NCBI GenBank assembly: GCA_035502095.1
Contig: DATJUX010000035.1
Coordinates: 1-29,165 of the forward strand
DNA: 29,165 nucleotides
DNA from: JAKANT01 sp035502095
GTDB taxonomy: Bacteria; Pseudomonadota; Gammaproteobacteria; Burkholderiales; Burkholderiaceae_F
Direction: 5' to 3'
Part shown: piece by piece, positions 1 to 7,752 of the stretch
How positions within the stretch are numbered: position 1 is the first letter of the stretch
How the letters are laid out: each line of letters opens with the position of its first letter
Notes under the pieces: generated by a model
The model's input: only the letters and a program-made list of their open reading frames with translations
Database searches by the model: none
What the model was told of the DNA's origin: nothing
Translations under genes and position numbers: made by a program

Positions 1-44
1 GGAGACAATCGTCGTTGTTCTCATAGTCAGTGCAGCGGATCGCA

Positions 45-389
45 ATGAGCAGTGCAAAGGCAACGGGCGCCGACGTAATAGACGACGGTGCTCCCACGTG
101 CGCAATCGATGTATTACCCGCGCCGGGACGGTCACCTAAAGCGCGCCAGTCGCATGAAGTGACGCGGCTTGTCCCGGTACCTGCCCCCCGCGTCAAACTG
201 AGTACGCCGCGCCACGTAGCGCGGGAGATGGCTCAGACCTACAGGCTGGTTAAGGCGGGTCGCCTCGATTCCGCCGAGGGCAGCAAGCGCGTGTTCATGC
301 TGGCGTCGCTCGCCAAGGTGCTCGAAGTGGCGAACCTGGAAGCACGCATTGATGCCCTGGAGCACGGCGAAACCGGGGGCGAGGCGTAG
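45..389 (+). CDS. Small hypothetical protein, possibly phage-derived
   Basis: Encodes about 114 residues from ATG 45, which has a GCGGA ribosome-binding-like stretch just upstream. An in-frame GTG at 30 is an alternative start. The first 55 residues are low in order (Ala, Pro, Arg). The second half is a compact helical region ending in a charged helix, with the core KRVFMLASLAKVLEVANLEA near the C-terminus. I do not recognise a named family. From memory, similar small helical proteins occur near terminase genes in prophages, but that is recall, not a search. It lies 2 bases upstream of the next gene, so the two are probably co-transcribed. Function unknown. Confidence 0.55.
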   Translation: MSSAKATGADVIDDGAPTCAIDVLPAPGRSPKARQSHEVTRLVPVPAPRVKLSTPRHVAREMAQTYRLVKAGRLDSAEGSKRVFMLASLAKVLEVANLEARIDALEHGETGGEA

Positions 390-391
390 TC

Positions 392-985
392 ATGGCGAAT
401 CTGCAAAGCCGCATTGAGAAGCTGGAGGCCAAGCGGAGCAACGTGCGCGATCCGTTCGACCCTTATCGCTGGCACCCAGGCGGCGACTTCTGGAAATACT
501 GGCGCTGGCACCTGGAGCATATGGTTCCGAGCGAGGACTATATGTTGAGCAAGATCCAAGCACTAGAAGAAGGTCGCGAGCCGCCGCCCGAATTCAAGCC
601 GAGCGAAAAGGACCAGCAAGAGGCGAAACGCCGTAAGCCGTCGGGCTGGGATCAATACTGGAAGGCGCAGCCTCGCATTCAGCTGGCGACGGCCGATGAG
701 CTTCTGCGAATCGTGGAGGAACGCGAGGAGCGAGCTGCGGCGGCCAATGCGGCATGGGAAGCGAGCCAGCAGGCGAAGCAACCCGAACCCGAATCAGAGA
801 CGACCGAAGGGGCCCCGGCTCGATGGGTGCCGGCGATGCCACAACGCACGCAGCAGCGCGTCACGCTCGAGGGCGGCCATCTGGTGACCAAGCCGGTCAC
901 GACCCGCGACCCGCTGGCCGACTATCGGGAGCCGAACCTCACCGAGGATCAACTCGTCGCGCGGCTGAATGACACCCAGATATAG
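392..985 (+). CDS. Hypothetical charged protein with N-terminal coiled coil
   Basis: Encodes 197 residues. The start ATG at 392 is preceded by GAGG at good spacing and follows the previous stop by 2 bases. The N-terminus (MANLQSRIEKLEAKRS) reads as a short coiled coil. An aromatic-rich stretch follows (WHPGGDFWKYWRWHLEHM, about residues 27-45), then a highly charged Glu/Lys/Arg region and a Pro/Thr-rich tail. There is no signal peptide and no membrane segment. I cannot assign a family. The composition and pairing with the small gene upstream fit accessory phage genes, and the nearby tRNA gene is a common integration site, so a prophage remnant running in from the left is plausible but unproven. 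Confidence 0.6.
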   Translation: MANLQSRIEKLEAKRSNVRDPFDPYRWHPGGDFWKYWRWHLEHMVPSEDYMLSKIQALEEGREPPPEFKPSEKDQQEAKRRKPSGWDQYWKAQPRIQLATADELLRIVEEREERAAAANAAWEASQQAKQPEPESETTEGAPARWVPAMPQRTQQRVTLEGGHLVTKPVTTRDPLADYREPNLTEDQLVARLNDTQI

Positions 986-1008
986 GCGCGCCAAGGTTAT
1001 TTTCTGCC

Positions 1009-1038
1009 GGTACGGATTCCGTACCATTTCCGTACGGC
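1009..1038. repeat. Cluster of GTACGGA half-sites between phage-like gene and tRNA
   Basis: A perfect 8-bp inverted repeat with a one-base centre (GGTACGGA-T-TCCGTACC) spans 1009-1025. A third half-site, TTCCGTACGG, follows at 1028-1037 and contains the palindrome CCGTACGG. The 120-base gap between the last phage-like gene and the tRNA has no gene. The array could be an operator, an integrase arm site or part of a terminator. No T-run follows it. Confidence 0.5.
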
Positions 1039-1105
1039 GGTCACGGCAGGGGCTCAAGAATCCTGAGAATTGCCCGCAAAGCTAGTATCCATGCGGGTCT
1101 TGCTG

Positions 1106-1180
1106 TGGTGGGCGGTACAGGGTTCGAACCTGTGACCCCTGCCGTGTGAAGGCAGTGCTCTACCGCTGAGCTAACCGCCC
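1106..1180 (-). tRNA. tRNA-Val (anticodon CAC)
   Basis: On the minus strand the sequence begins GGGCGGT, pairing perfectly with ACCGCCC at the 3' end, and then has discriminator A and an encoded CCA. The D-arm (TAGCTCAGCGGTAGAGC), an anticodon stem CTGCC/GGCAG around the loop TTCACAC, and the T-arm with GGTTCGAACC are all present. The loop puts CAC in the anticodon, which reads GUG valine codons. The length is 75 bases including CCA. The adjacent phage-like genes and palindromes make it a candidate integration target, but no duplicated 3' fragment is visible in the window. Confidence 0.95.
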
Positions 1181-1302
1181 GCGTTGCCGTTGTCTGCGAT
1201 GCGCGCGGATTATTGCACGGACTCCCAGCGTGCCAGCCATGCGGCAGATCGACGACGGGCCGACGTGCTTTCGGCGGCACAATGAGGGCGAAAGCGGAAA
1301 CC

Positions 1303-2820
1303 ATGAACCTCGCGCACATGCTCCTGCGCTCGGCGCGTCGCCTGCCGGCGTTGCCGGCAGTGATCGAGCGCGACCGGACGGAGTTCGACTACGCAAGACT
1401 TGCCGAGCGCGCCTTGAGGCTCGCCGCGGCATTGCGCGCTCCGCTCGGGCAGGAAGCGGGAGCACGGGTTGCGCTCGTCATGCAGAACAACGCGGCCTAC
1501 GTCGAGTCGCTGTACGCGTGCTGGGCCGCCGGGCTCGCCGCGATTCCGATCAACGTCAAGCTGCATCCACGCGAAGTCGCGTTCATCCTCGACGATGCGG
1601 GCGCGACGCTGTGCTTCATCACCGAGGATGTCGACACGCTCGCGATCGATGCGGCGCGCGCGTCGCCCGGCACGCGTTTCGTCGATGTCGACTCGGGCGA
1701 CTATCGCAAGCTTCTCCACGCCGAGCCGGGCAGGGTCTCGGAGGTCGCACCGCACGAGGTCGCCTGGCTCTTCTACACGTCCGGGACGACAGGCAAGCCG
1801 AAAGGCGTGATGCTGACGCACGCCAATCTGCTCGCGGCGGCGCTGAACTATCTCGCCGATGTCGACCATGCGTCCCCCGGCGAGCATCTGGTCCACGCAG
1901 CGCCGATGTCGCACGGCTCGGGGCTGTACATCGTGCCGAACATCGCCGCGGGCTGTACGCAACTGATCCCTGCATCGCGCGGTTTCGATGTCGCCGAGAT
2001 CGACACGCTGCTCGCCTTCGCCAGCGACACGAAGATGTTCGCCGCGCCGACGATGGTGATGCGTCTCGTCGACGCGATGCGCGGCGACGCGCAGGATCTG
2101 AAATCGATCATCTATGGCGGCGGACCGATGTACGTGAGCGACGCCCTGCGCGCGCTCGAAAGGTTCGGACCGCGCCTGACGCAGATCTACGGCCAGGGCG
2201 AATCGCCGATGACGATCACGGTTCTTCCCGCGGCGGACCATGTCGACAACCACGACGGGCAACAGCTGAATCGCCTCGCTTCCGTCGGCCGCGCTCAGAT
2301 GGGCGTCGAGGTTGCGGTCTTCGACGACCGCGATCGCAGCCTCCCGGAAGGCGAGATCGGCGAAGTCTGCGTGCGCGCCGATACCGTGATGCGCGGCTAC
2401 CTGAACAATCCGGAGGCGACCGCGATCACGCTCGCAAACGGCTGGCTGCACACAGGCGATCTCGGGCGGCTCGATCCGCGCGGCTACCTGACCCTGGTGG
2501 ACCGCAGCAAGGACCTCGTCATCTCCGGCGGGTCGAACATCTATCCGCGCGAGGTCGAGGAGGTGCTGCTGCGCCACCCATCGGTGCGCGAGATCGCCGT
2601 GATCGGCGAACGCGACCGCGAATGGGGCGAGTCGCTGGTCGCGGTGGTTGCGCTGCGCACGGGTGCGGCCGCCGACACCGCGGCGCTCGAAGCGCTCTGC
2701 CTCGAGCACCTGGCCCGGTTCAAGCGGCCGAAGCGCTACGTCTTCGTCGACGATCTGCCCAAGAACGCCGCCGGCAAGGTGCTCAAGCGCGAGTTGCGCG
2801 CGCGGCTGGCGAATCCGTAG
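1303..2820 (+). CDS. Acyl-CoA synthetase (class I adenylate-forming enzyme)
   Basis: Encodes 505 residues from ATG 1303 (MNLAHMLLRSARR). ATG 1282 is an alternative start. Enzymes of this family activate a carboxylic acid with ATP and then transfer it to CoA. Signatures in order: the phosphate-binding loop TSGTTGKPKG from about residue 159, a YGQGE motif (usually YGxTE), the hinge-region LHTGDLGRLD and DRSKDLVISGGSNIYPREVE, and the C-terminal AGKVLKRE with the catalytic lysine. The substrate cannot be read from the sequence; fatty or short aromatic acids are typical for this subfamily. It stands alone, convergent with dnaQ, 6 bases apart. Confidence 0.9.
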   Translation: MNLAHMLLRSARRLPALPAVIERDRTEFDYARLAERALRLAAALRAPLGQEAGARVALVMQNNAAYVESLYACWAAGLAAIPINVKLHPREVAFILDDAGATLCFITEDVDTLAIDAARASPGTRFVDVDSGDYRKLLHAEPGRVSEVAPHEVAWLFYTSGTTGKPKGVMLTHANLLAAALNYLADVDHASPGEHLVHAAPMSHGSGLYIVPNIAAGCTQLIPASRGFDVAEIDTLLAFASDTKMFAAPTMVMRLVDAMRGDAQDLKSIIYGGGPMYVSDALRALERFGPRLTQIYGQGESPMTITVLPAADHVDNHDGQQLNRLASVGRAQMGVEVAVFDDRDRSLPEGEIGEVCVRADTVMRGYLNNPEATAITLANGWLHTGDLGRLDPRGYLTLVDRSKDLVISGGSNIYPREVEEVLLRHPSVREIAVIGERDREWGESLVAVVALRTGAAADTAALEALCLEHLARFKRPKRYVFVDDLPKNAAGKVLKRELRARLANP

Positions 2821-2826
2821 CGCGGT

Positions 2827-3525
2827 TCAGGCGCCCGCGCCGGCACGCCAGACCGCGGGCCTTGCCGCTTCCTTCTCGATGCCGGCGAGCACCGCTTCGT
2901 GCGCGGCATCTTCTTCGGGCGTGGCACGCAGGACGATGAGCGCCCCGACGTCGATCGGCCCGATCTCTTCGAGCAGCGTGGTGCCGCCCAGGTCCATCAC
3001 CAGCGTGTCCTGGCCACGCGTCATGGCGAGGTAAACCTCGGCGAGCAGTCCGGCATCGAGCAGCGCGCCGTGCAACGTGCGGTGGGAATTGGAAACCGCG
3101 TAACGCTCGCACAGCGCATCGAGCGAATTGCGCTTGCCCGGATGCAGGTCGCGCGCCAGGCGCAGCGAGTCGGTGACCATGCTGCAATGCTGCATGAACG
3201 AAGGCATGCCGCTGCGCGCCAGTTCGGCGTCGAGAAACTCGATATCGAACGCGGCGTTGTGAATGATGACCTCGGCCCCGTGCACGAAGTCGAGCAGTTC
3301 GTGCATCACTTCGGCGAAGCGCGGCTTGTCGGCGAGGAACTCGCGCGTGATGCCATGCACCGCGAGCGCGCCGTCGTCGCTGTCGCGCTCCGGATTGATG
3401 TAGTAGTGCAGACGGCGTTCGGTCAGTTGCCGCCCGATGATCTCGATGCACCCGATCTCGATGATGCGGTGGCCTTCGCTCACCTCCAGGCCGGTGGTCT
3501 CGGTGTCGAGAACGACTTGCCTCAC
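2827..3525 (-). CDS. dnaQ: DNA polymerase III epsilon subunit (3'-5' proofreading exonuclease)
   Basis: Encodes 232 residues from a GTG start at 3525, chosen because a GGAGG ribosome-binding site lies 6 bases upstream and the N-terminus RQVVLDTETTG aligns with the E. coli protein. It proofreads for the replicative polymerase. The DEDDh motifs are intact: D7 and E9 in LDTETTG, the Exo II motif HNAAFDIEFL, and the Exo III His/Asp in HRTLHGALLDAGLLAE. The length is close to the usual 240. It is encoded downstream of rnhA on the same strand, with a 94-base gap. Confidence 0.95.
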   Translation of the reverse strand: MRQVVLDTETTGLEVSEGHRIIEIGCIEIIGRQLTERRLHYYINPERDSDDGALAVHGITREFLADKPRFAEVMHELLDFVHGAEVIIHNAAFDIEFLDAELARSGMPSFMQHCSMVTDSLRLARDLHPGKRNSLDALCERYAVSNSHRTLHGALLDAGLLAEVYLAMTRGQDTLVMDLGGTTLLEEIGPIDVGALIVLRATPEEDAAHEAVLAGIEKEAARPAVWRAGAGA

Positions 3526-3619
3526 GCGAGACCTCCGCGGCGCGCAGCGGCGCGCCGTCCATTTCCCCTGCCCTGCGTGCGAGGGATGGGACCTGACGAC
3601 CGGATTGCAACGCTGCGCC

Positions 3620-4147
3620 TCAAGACGAAGCCTTGCGGGCCCGCGCCGCGTCGACGCCGCGATTGGCGAGTTCGTCGGCGCGCTCGTTGCCCGGGTCGCC
3701 TGCGTGGCCGCGCACCCAGCGCCACTCGATGTCGTGCCGTCGGGCTTCCGCCGCCAGCCGTTGCCAGAGGTCGACGTTCTTGACCGGCTTGTTGTCCGAG
3801 GTGCGCCAGCCGCGACGAATCCAGTTGGCCATCCATTCTTCGATGCCGTTCTTGACGTACTGCGAGTCGGTATGGACGATGACATGGCAGCGCTGCTTCA
3901 GCGACGCGAGCGCCTCGATCACGGCCGTCAGCTCCATGCGGTTGTTGGTGGTCTTGGGGAGCCCGCCGAAGAGTTCCTTCCCGTGCCCGCCATAACGCAG
4001 CAGCGCGCCCCATCCGCCGGGCCCTGGGTTGCCCTTGCAGGCACCGTCGGTCCAGATTTCAACGGTCTTGGAAGGTGCCGGTGCGGAGGCTTCGTCCGCC
4101 ACCGGCAGCGCCTGGGTCGCGAGCTTGATGCTCTTTGCGTGCCTCAT
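3620..4147 (-). CDS. rnhA: Ribonuclease HI
   Basis: Encodes 175 residues. It cleaves the RNA strand of RNA-DNA hybrids (R-loops, Okazaki primers). The catalytic carboxylates are visible at D34 (WTDGACKGNPGPGG), E72 (NNRMEL), D94 (HTDSQYV) and the Asp of NERADELAN near residue 158. An extra 25-residue Ala/Pro-rich N-terminal extension precedes the core, so a later start is possible. The ATG at 4147 overlaps the stop of the methyltransferase gene by 4 bases (ATGA), which indicates translational coupling. The gloB-yafS-rnhA-dnaQ neighbourhood is also found in E. coli, though with a different dnaQ orientation. Confidence 0.95.
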   Translation of the reverse strand: MRHAKSIKLATQALPVADEASAPAPSKTVEIWTDGACKGNPGPGGWGALLRYGGHGKELFGGLPKTTNNRMELTAVIEALASLKQRCHVIVHTDSQYVKNGIEEWMANWIRRGWRTSDNKPVKNVDLWQRLAAEARRHDIEWRWVRGHAGDPGNERADELANRGVDAARARKASS

Positions 4148-4998
4148 CCGCGCGCCGCGCCCCGGATGGCACCTTGCGTCGCGTCATTGGCCGGGCCGTC
4201 GTCGCCGACGATCACCACCGATTCCGACTCTCCCGTTCGCAACAGCGTGCGCGATGCCGCCGGAGCGAGCACGACCTTGCGCTCGGCCTTGCGCTTGCGC
4301 ACGGCGCCGACCAGTCGCATGCCGCGCACGCGTTTGATCGCGGTCAGCAGGTACACCGAACCGAGCACCGGCCACCAGCGGTCGCCGACCTTCTCCAGGA
4401 ACGTCCAGCGATCCAGCCATCGTTCCGTGCGCACCCCCGGCACGTAGCAACCGAACCGGCCGCGATTGACCTCGAACGAAAGCAGCTTCAGCCAGTCCTT
4501 GATGCGCGGCAGCCGGATGAACTGGCCGGCGCGCGGAAGGAACGGCGAGGCACCGAGGCGGCACAGCGACTGACGCGCTCCCCACAGGCTCGATGGGTTG
4601 AAGCCCGTGATCACGACCTGTCCCTCCGGTACGAGGACCCGGTCGACTTCGCGCAGTACCTGGTGCGGCTCGTCGGCGAATTCGAGCACGTGCGGCATCA
4701 CGACCAGATCGATCGACTGCGAGGCAAACGGCAGTTCCTCGAAATGCGTGACCACCGCGACCTGGGTGTGACCGTTGATCTGCCCGGGAGCGAGCAGCCG
4801 GTCCGACGCGCAGAACCGCAGCGGCATGCGGTTCTCGCGCAGGGCATTGACTTCGGGCAGCCCGAGCTGCATCGCGTGATAGCCGAAGATGTCGGCGACC
4901 ACCGTGTCGAGCTGGCGCTGCTCCCATGCGAGCACGTATCGCCCCGCCGGCTGGCGCAGGAAATCCGCGAGCGGGACGATCGGATCGACAGTGCTCAT
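4144..4998 (-). CDS. yafS: SAM-dependent methyltransferase, YafS-like
   Basis: Encodes 284 residues. The core fits a Methyltransf_11-type fold: HFEELPFASQSIDLVVMPHVLEF carries the motif II/III region, and LREVDRVLVPEGQVVITGFNP is the typical segment after it. A clean GxGxG motif I is not seen, so cofactor binding probably uses a divergent loop. The substrate is unknown. It is translationally coupled to rnhA by a 4-base overlap and divergent from gloB with only about 30 bases between starts, the same neighbours as E. coli yafS. The assignment rests on context plus weak motifs. Confidence 0.8.
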   Translation of the reverse strand: MSTVDPIVPLADFLRQPAGRYVLAWEQRQLDTVVADIFGYHAMQLGLPEVNALRENRMPLRFCASDRLLAPGQINGHTQVAVVTHFEELPFASQSIDLVVMPHVLEFADEPHQVLREVDRVLVPEGQVVITGFNPSSLWGARQSLCRLGASPFLPRAGQFIRLPRIKDWLKLLSFEVNRGRFGCYVPGVRTERWLDRWTFLEKVGDRWWPVLGSVYLLTAIKRVRGMRLVGAVRKRKAERKVVLAPAASRTLLRTGESESVVIVGDDGPANDATQGAIRGAARG

Positions 4999-5030
4999 AC
5001 AATCGTCATGAGTAACGGATGGTGAGCGTC

Positions 5031-5801
5031 ATGGACACCTTGCACATCGAGCCCGTTCCAGCCTTCCGGGACAACTATCTCTGGCTTCTGGTGCGCGGCA
5101 CCCGTGCCGCGATCGTCGATCCGGGCGACGCCGCGCCGGTCGAGCAGCGCCTGGAGCGCGACCACCTTGTTCTGGACACGATTGTAGTCACCCATCATCA
5201 CCGCGACCACATCGGTGGCGTGGCACGGCTCAAGCAGCGCTATGGCGCGCGCGTGCTGGGCCCGGCAGGCGAGGAGATTCCGGGCCGCGACCTGGCGCTC
5301 GAGGAAGGCGACCGGGTCGAGGTGTTGGGTGTGCAGATGGAAGTGCTCGATGTCCCCGGGCACACGAGCGGGCACATCGCCTACTACGCGCCCGCCGAAG
5401 GCCTGCTCTTTTGCGGCGACACGCTGTTCGCTGCCGGGTGCGGCCGTCTTTTCGAGGGCACGCCCGAGCAGATGCACCGGTCGCTCTCGAAGCTGGCGCG
5501 CCTGCCCGGGGCCACGCGCGTGTACTGCGCGCACGAATACACGCTGGCGAACATCAAGTTTGCACGCGCCGTGGAGCCGCAGAATGCCGCGCTCGCCGAG
5601 CGCGAAGCATCATGCCGCGAGATGCGCGCGCGCGACGTGCCGACGGTGCCTTCGACCATTGCCGACGAACTCGCGACGAATCCCTTCCTGCGCTTCGATG
5701 AGCCCGCCGTGCGGCGCGCGGCCGAGCAGCAGGAAGCAGGCGCAGGAGCGAACGCCGTCGCGACATTCGCCGCGATCAGGGCGTGGAAGAACCGGTTCTG
5801 A
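5031..5801 (+). CDS. gloB: Hydroxyacylglutathione hydrolase (glyoxalase II)
   Basis: Encodes 256 residues from ATG 5031; ATG 5019 in the same frame is an alternative. It hydrolyses S-lactoylglutathione to lactate and glutathione, completing methylglyoxal detoxification. The metallo-beta-lactamase motif THHHRDH (H55, H57, D59, H60) is intact. The other metal ligands fit VPGHTSGH, CGDTLF and the His of YCAHEYT. The C-terminal substrate domain includes TNPFLR. Length and order match the family. It is divergent from the methyltransferase gene. Confidence 0.95.
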   Translation: MDTLHIEPVPAFRDNYLWLLVRGTRAAIVDPGDAAPVEQRLERDHLVLDTIVVTHHHRDHIGGVARLKQRYGARVLGPAGEEIPGRDLALEEGDRVEVLGVQMEVLDVPGHTSGHIAYYAPAEGLLFCGDTLFAAGCGRLFEGTPEQMHRSLSKLARLPGATRVYCAHEYTLANIKFARAVEPQNAALAEREASCREMRARDVPTVPSTIADELATNPFLRFDEPAVRRAAEQQEAGAGANAVATFAAIRAWKNRF

Positions 5802-5808
5802 CAGCGTC

Positions 5809-5837
5809 GTCATCCCCAGCGAAGCGAGCGATCTCGG
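5809..5837. repeat. GTCATCCC...GCGAAGCGAG...GATCT intergenic repeat
   Basis: The 36-base gap between the convergent gloB and substrate-binding-protein genes is almost filled by GTCATCCCCAGCGAAGCGAG followed by CGATCTCGG. From memory this resembles a short interspersed repeat (GTCATCCCGAGCGAAGCGAGGGATCT) seen between genes in many bacteria. Only one copy lies in this window. It could act as a transcript end for the two converging genes. Confidence 0.4.
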
Positions 5838-7004
5838 CTACTTCGCCAGCTGCCAGCTCTCGCCCTTGATCTGCACCATCACCGCCGAGCGTTGATCGAG
5901 GCCAAGGTGATCGGTCGCGCTCATGTTGAAGATGCCATGCGCGCCGGCGGCGTTCTTGACTCCTTCGAGCGCGTCGCGCAGCGCGGCGCGGAACTCTTTG
6001 GTGCCCGGCTTCGCGCGCTTCAACGCGACCGGAATCGCCGCTTGCAGCAGCACCACCGTGTCCCAGGCGTGTGCGCCGAACGTCGAAACGCTGCCCTTGC
6101 CTTGCGCTTTCTCGTAGACGTCGATGTATGCCTGCGCGGACTTCTTCACCGGATGGTCGGGCGGCAGTTGCGAGGCCACGAGCACCGGGCCCGCCGGAAG
6201 GTACGTGCCTTCGCAGTCCTTGCCACAGACGCGGAGGAAGTCGTTGTTGGCGACGCCGTGTGTCTGGTAGATCTTGCCGGCGTAGCCGCGCTCCTTGAGC
6301 GTCTTCTCGGGCAGCGCCGCGGGCGTGCCCGACGCCGCGACCAGCACCGCGTCGGGCTGCGCCTGAGTGATCTTGAGTATCTGCGCGGTCACCGATGTGT
6401 CGGTGCGCTGATAGCGCTCGGAAACGACGATCTCCACTCCCCGCATCTTGCAGATCTTGAAGAACTCGGTCCACCAGCCTTCGCCGTAGGCGTCCGAGAA
6501 GCCGATGAACCCGACGGTCTTGACACCCTCTCCGATCATGTGGCCGACGATGATGACCGCCATCTGCTGGTCGTTCTGCGGCGTCTTGAACACCCACCGC
6601 CGCTTGGCATCCACCGGCTCGACGATGCGCGAGGAGGCGGCCATCGAGATCATCGGCGTTTCCTCCTCGGCTGCCACGTCGATCATCGCCAGCGAGTTCG
6701 GCGTGACGGTCGATCCGATGACGACGTCAACCTTGTCTTCCGTGATGAGCTTGCGCATGTTGCGCACGGCGTTGGTGGTGTCGGTCGCGTCGTCGAGCAC
6801 GACGTACTCGACCTTGTGGCCCGCGATCGTCCGCGGCACCAGTTCGAACGTGTTGCGTTCCGGAATGCCGAGCGACGCCGCGGGACCGGTCGCCGAGAGC
6901 GTGACACCTACCTTGATGTCCTGCGCGAACACGGCGCTCGCGAGTACGCAGGTGACGAAGGCCAAGGTCCGCAGCAAGCCGGTGCGGAATAGTCGTTGCT
7001 CCAT
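5838..7004 (-). CDS. ABC transporter substrate-binding protein, branched-chain amino acid/aromatic acid type
   Basis: Encodes 388 residues from ATG 7004, which has a strong AGGAGGAGAAGC ribosome-binding site. An N-terminal signal peptide (hydrophobic LLRTLAFVTCVLASAVFA, cleavage before QDIKVG) sends it to the periplasm. The rest fits the Peripla_BP_6 (LivK/HBP-like) fold: GVTLSATGPAASLGIPERN, VDVVIGSTVTPNSLAM and VGFIGFSDAYGEGWW. It is the last gene of the paa run, 79 bases after the regulator gene. The context suggests uptake of phenylacetate or a related aromatic acid, an inference only. No permease or ATPase gene for it lies in the window. Confidence 0.88.
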   Translation of the reverse strand: MEQRLFRTGLLRTLAFVTCVLASAVFAQDIKVGVTLSATGPAASLGIPERNTFELVPRTIAGHKVEYVVLDDATDTTNAVRNMRKLITEDKVDVVIGSTVTPNSLAMIDVAAEEETPMISMAASSRIVEPVDAKRRWVFKTPQNDQQMAVIIVGHMIGEGVKTVGFIGFSDAYGEGWWTEFFKICKMRGVEIVVSERYQRTDTSVTAQILKITQAQPDAVLVAASGTPAALPEKTLKERGYAGKIYQTHGVANNDFLRVCGKDCEGTYLPAGPVLVASQLPPDHPVKKSAQAYIDVYEKAQGKGSVSTFGAHAWDTVVLLQAAIPVALKRAKPGTKEFRAALRDALEGVKNAAGAHGIFNMSATDHLGLDQRSAVMVQIKGESWQLAK

Positions 7005-7040
7005 GCTTCTCCTCCTGTCCTGATGAAACGAAACCTCTGC

Positions 7041-7067
7041 ACCGGGTCCTGAAGAGGCGGTCCCGGT
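7041..7067 (-). terminator. Hairpin between tetR and the substrate-binding protein gene
   Basis: ACCGGG (7041-7046) pairs with CCCGGT (7062-7067), and an inner CCT/AGG can extend the stem. It lies in the 79-base gap between tetR and the substrate-binding-protein gene, just upstream of that gene's ribosome-binding site. No T-run follows, so it may attenuate or stabilise the message rather than end it. Confidence 0.3.
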
Positions 7068-7083
7068 TTGCGAGCGCGAGAGT

Positions 7084-7749
7084 CTAACGGGCCAATTCGG
7101 TGAGTCTGGCGCCACGCGGCGCTGCACCGCGCGGTCGCGCACGCGCCGCGCCCGCCGCGTGCAGGCGGCGTACTCCCCCGAGAAACAGGTCCGCCACGAC
7201 AGGCGCGAGCTCGGCATGCGCGACCGGCCCGTCCGGGCGCAGCCAGGTGAAGGTCCAATTCATCATGCCGAACAGCGTCATCGTCACGGGCTTGAGCAGC
7301 CGGTCGCCCGAAAGGTCCGGCGCCGCGGCGGCAATCGCACGAGCGAACGCGTCGATGATGATCCGCTGCTTCGTGCGCACGCGTGCGCGGTGGACCGCAC
7401 TCAGGTACTTGACGTCCTGCACGAGGACACGATGGAACGCCCCGGCATGCTCGTAGGCCACCATGAAGCGTTCGATCAGGTGGCGCAGGGCCGCGTCGGG
7501 TCCCGGCGCCTCCGCTTCCACCTCGGCAACCAGCTGCGCCAGGCGGTCGACGTAGCGGTCGGCGATGTCGAACAAAAGGTGCTCCTTGTCGCGGTAGTAG
7601 TGGTAGAGAAGTCCCTTGGAGACACCGCACTGCGCGGCGAGATCGGCGATCGATGCTACCGGGTAGCCCCGCTCGGCGAAAAGATCGGCCGCCGCGGCGA
7701 GCATGGCGTCGCGTTGCCGGTCGAAGCTGGCGGCGCGCCTGCGTGCCAT
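7084..7749 (-). CDS. paaR: TetR-family regulator of the phenylacetate operon
   Basis: Encodes 221 residues. The N-terminal TetR helix-turn-helix is clear (SIADLAAQCGVSKGLLYHYYRDKEHLL, about residues 32-58). The ligand-binding domain ends in an Ala/Arg-rich tail. Betaproteobacterial phenylacetate clusters are commonly controlled by a TetR-type PaaR that releases DNA on binding phenylacetyl-CoA. This gene starts 3 bases after the paaE stop and is therefore part of the operon it probably represses. A candidate operator is at 14187-14208. The family is certain; the specific role is inferred from context. Confidence 0.85.
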   Translation of the reverse strand: MARRRAASFDRQRDAMLAAAADLFAERGYPVASIADLAAQCGVSKGLLYHYYRDKEHLLFDIADRYVDRLAQLVAEVEAEAPGPDAALRHLIERFMVAYEHAGAFHRVLVQDVKYLSAVHRARVRTKQRIIIDAFARAIAAAAPDLSGDRLLKPVTMTLFGMMNWTFTWLRPDGPVAHAELAPVVADLFLGGVRRLHAAGAARARPRGAAPRGARLTELAR

Positions 7750-7752
7750 CGG

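Noticed and set aside
1210..2709. 499-codon open frame on the minus strand
   Set aside because: It lies opposite the acyl-CoA synthetase gene, whose motifs are unmistakable. The product is His/Arg/Asp-rich with no domain, as expected of a G/C-rich shadow frame.
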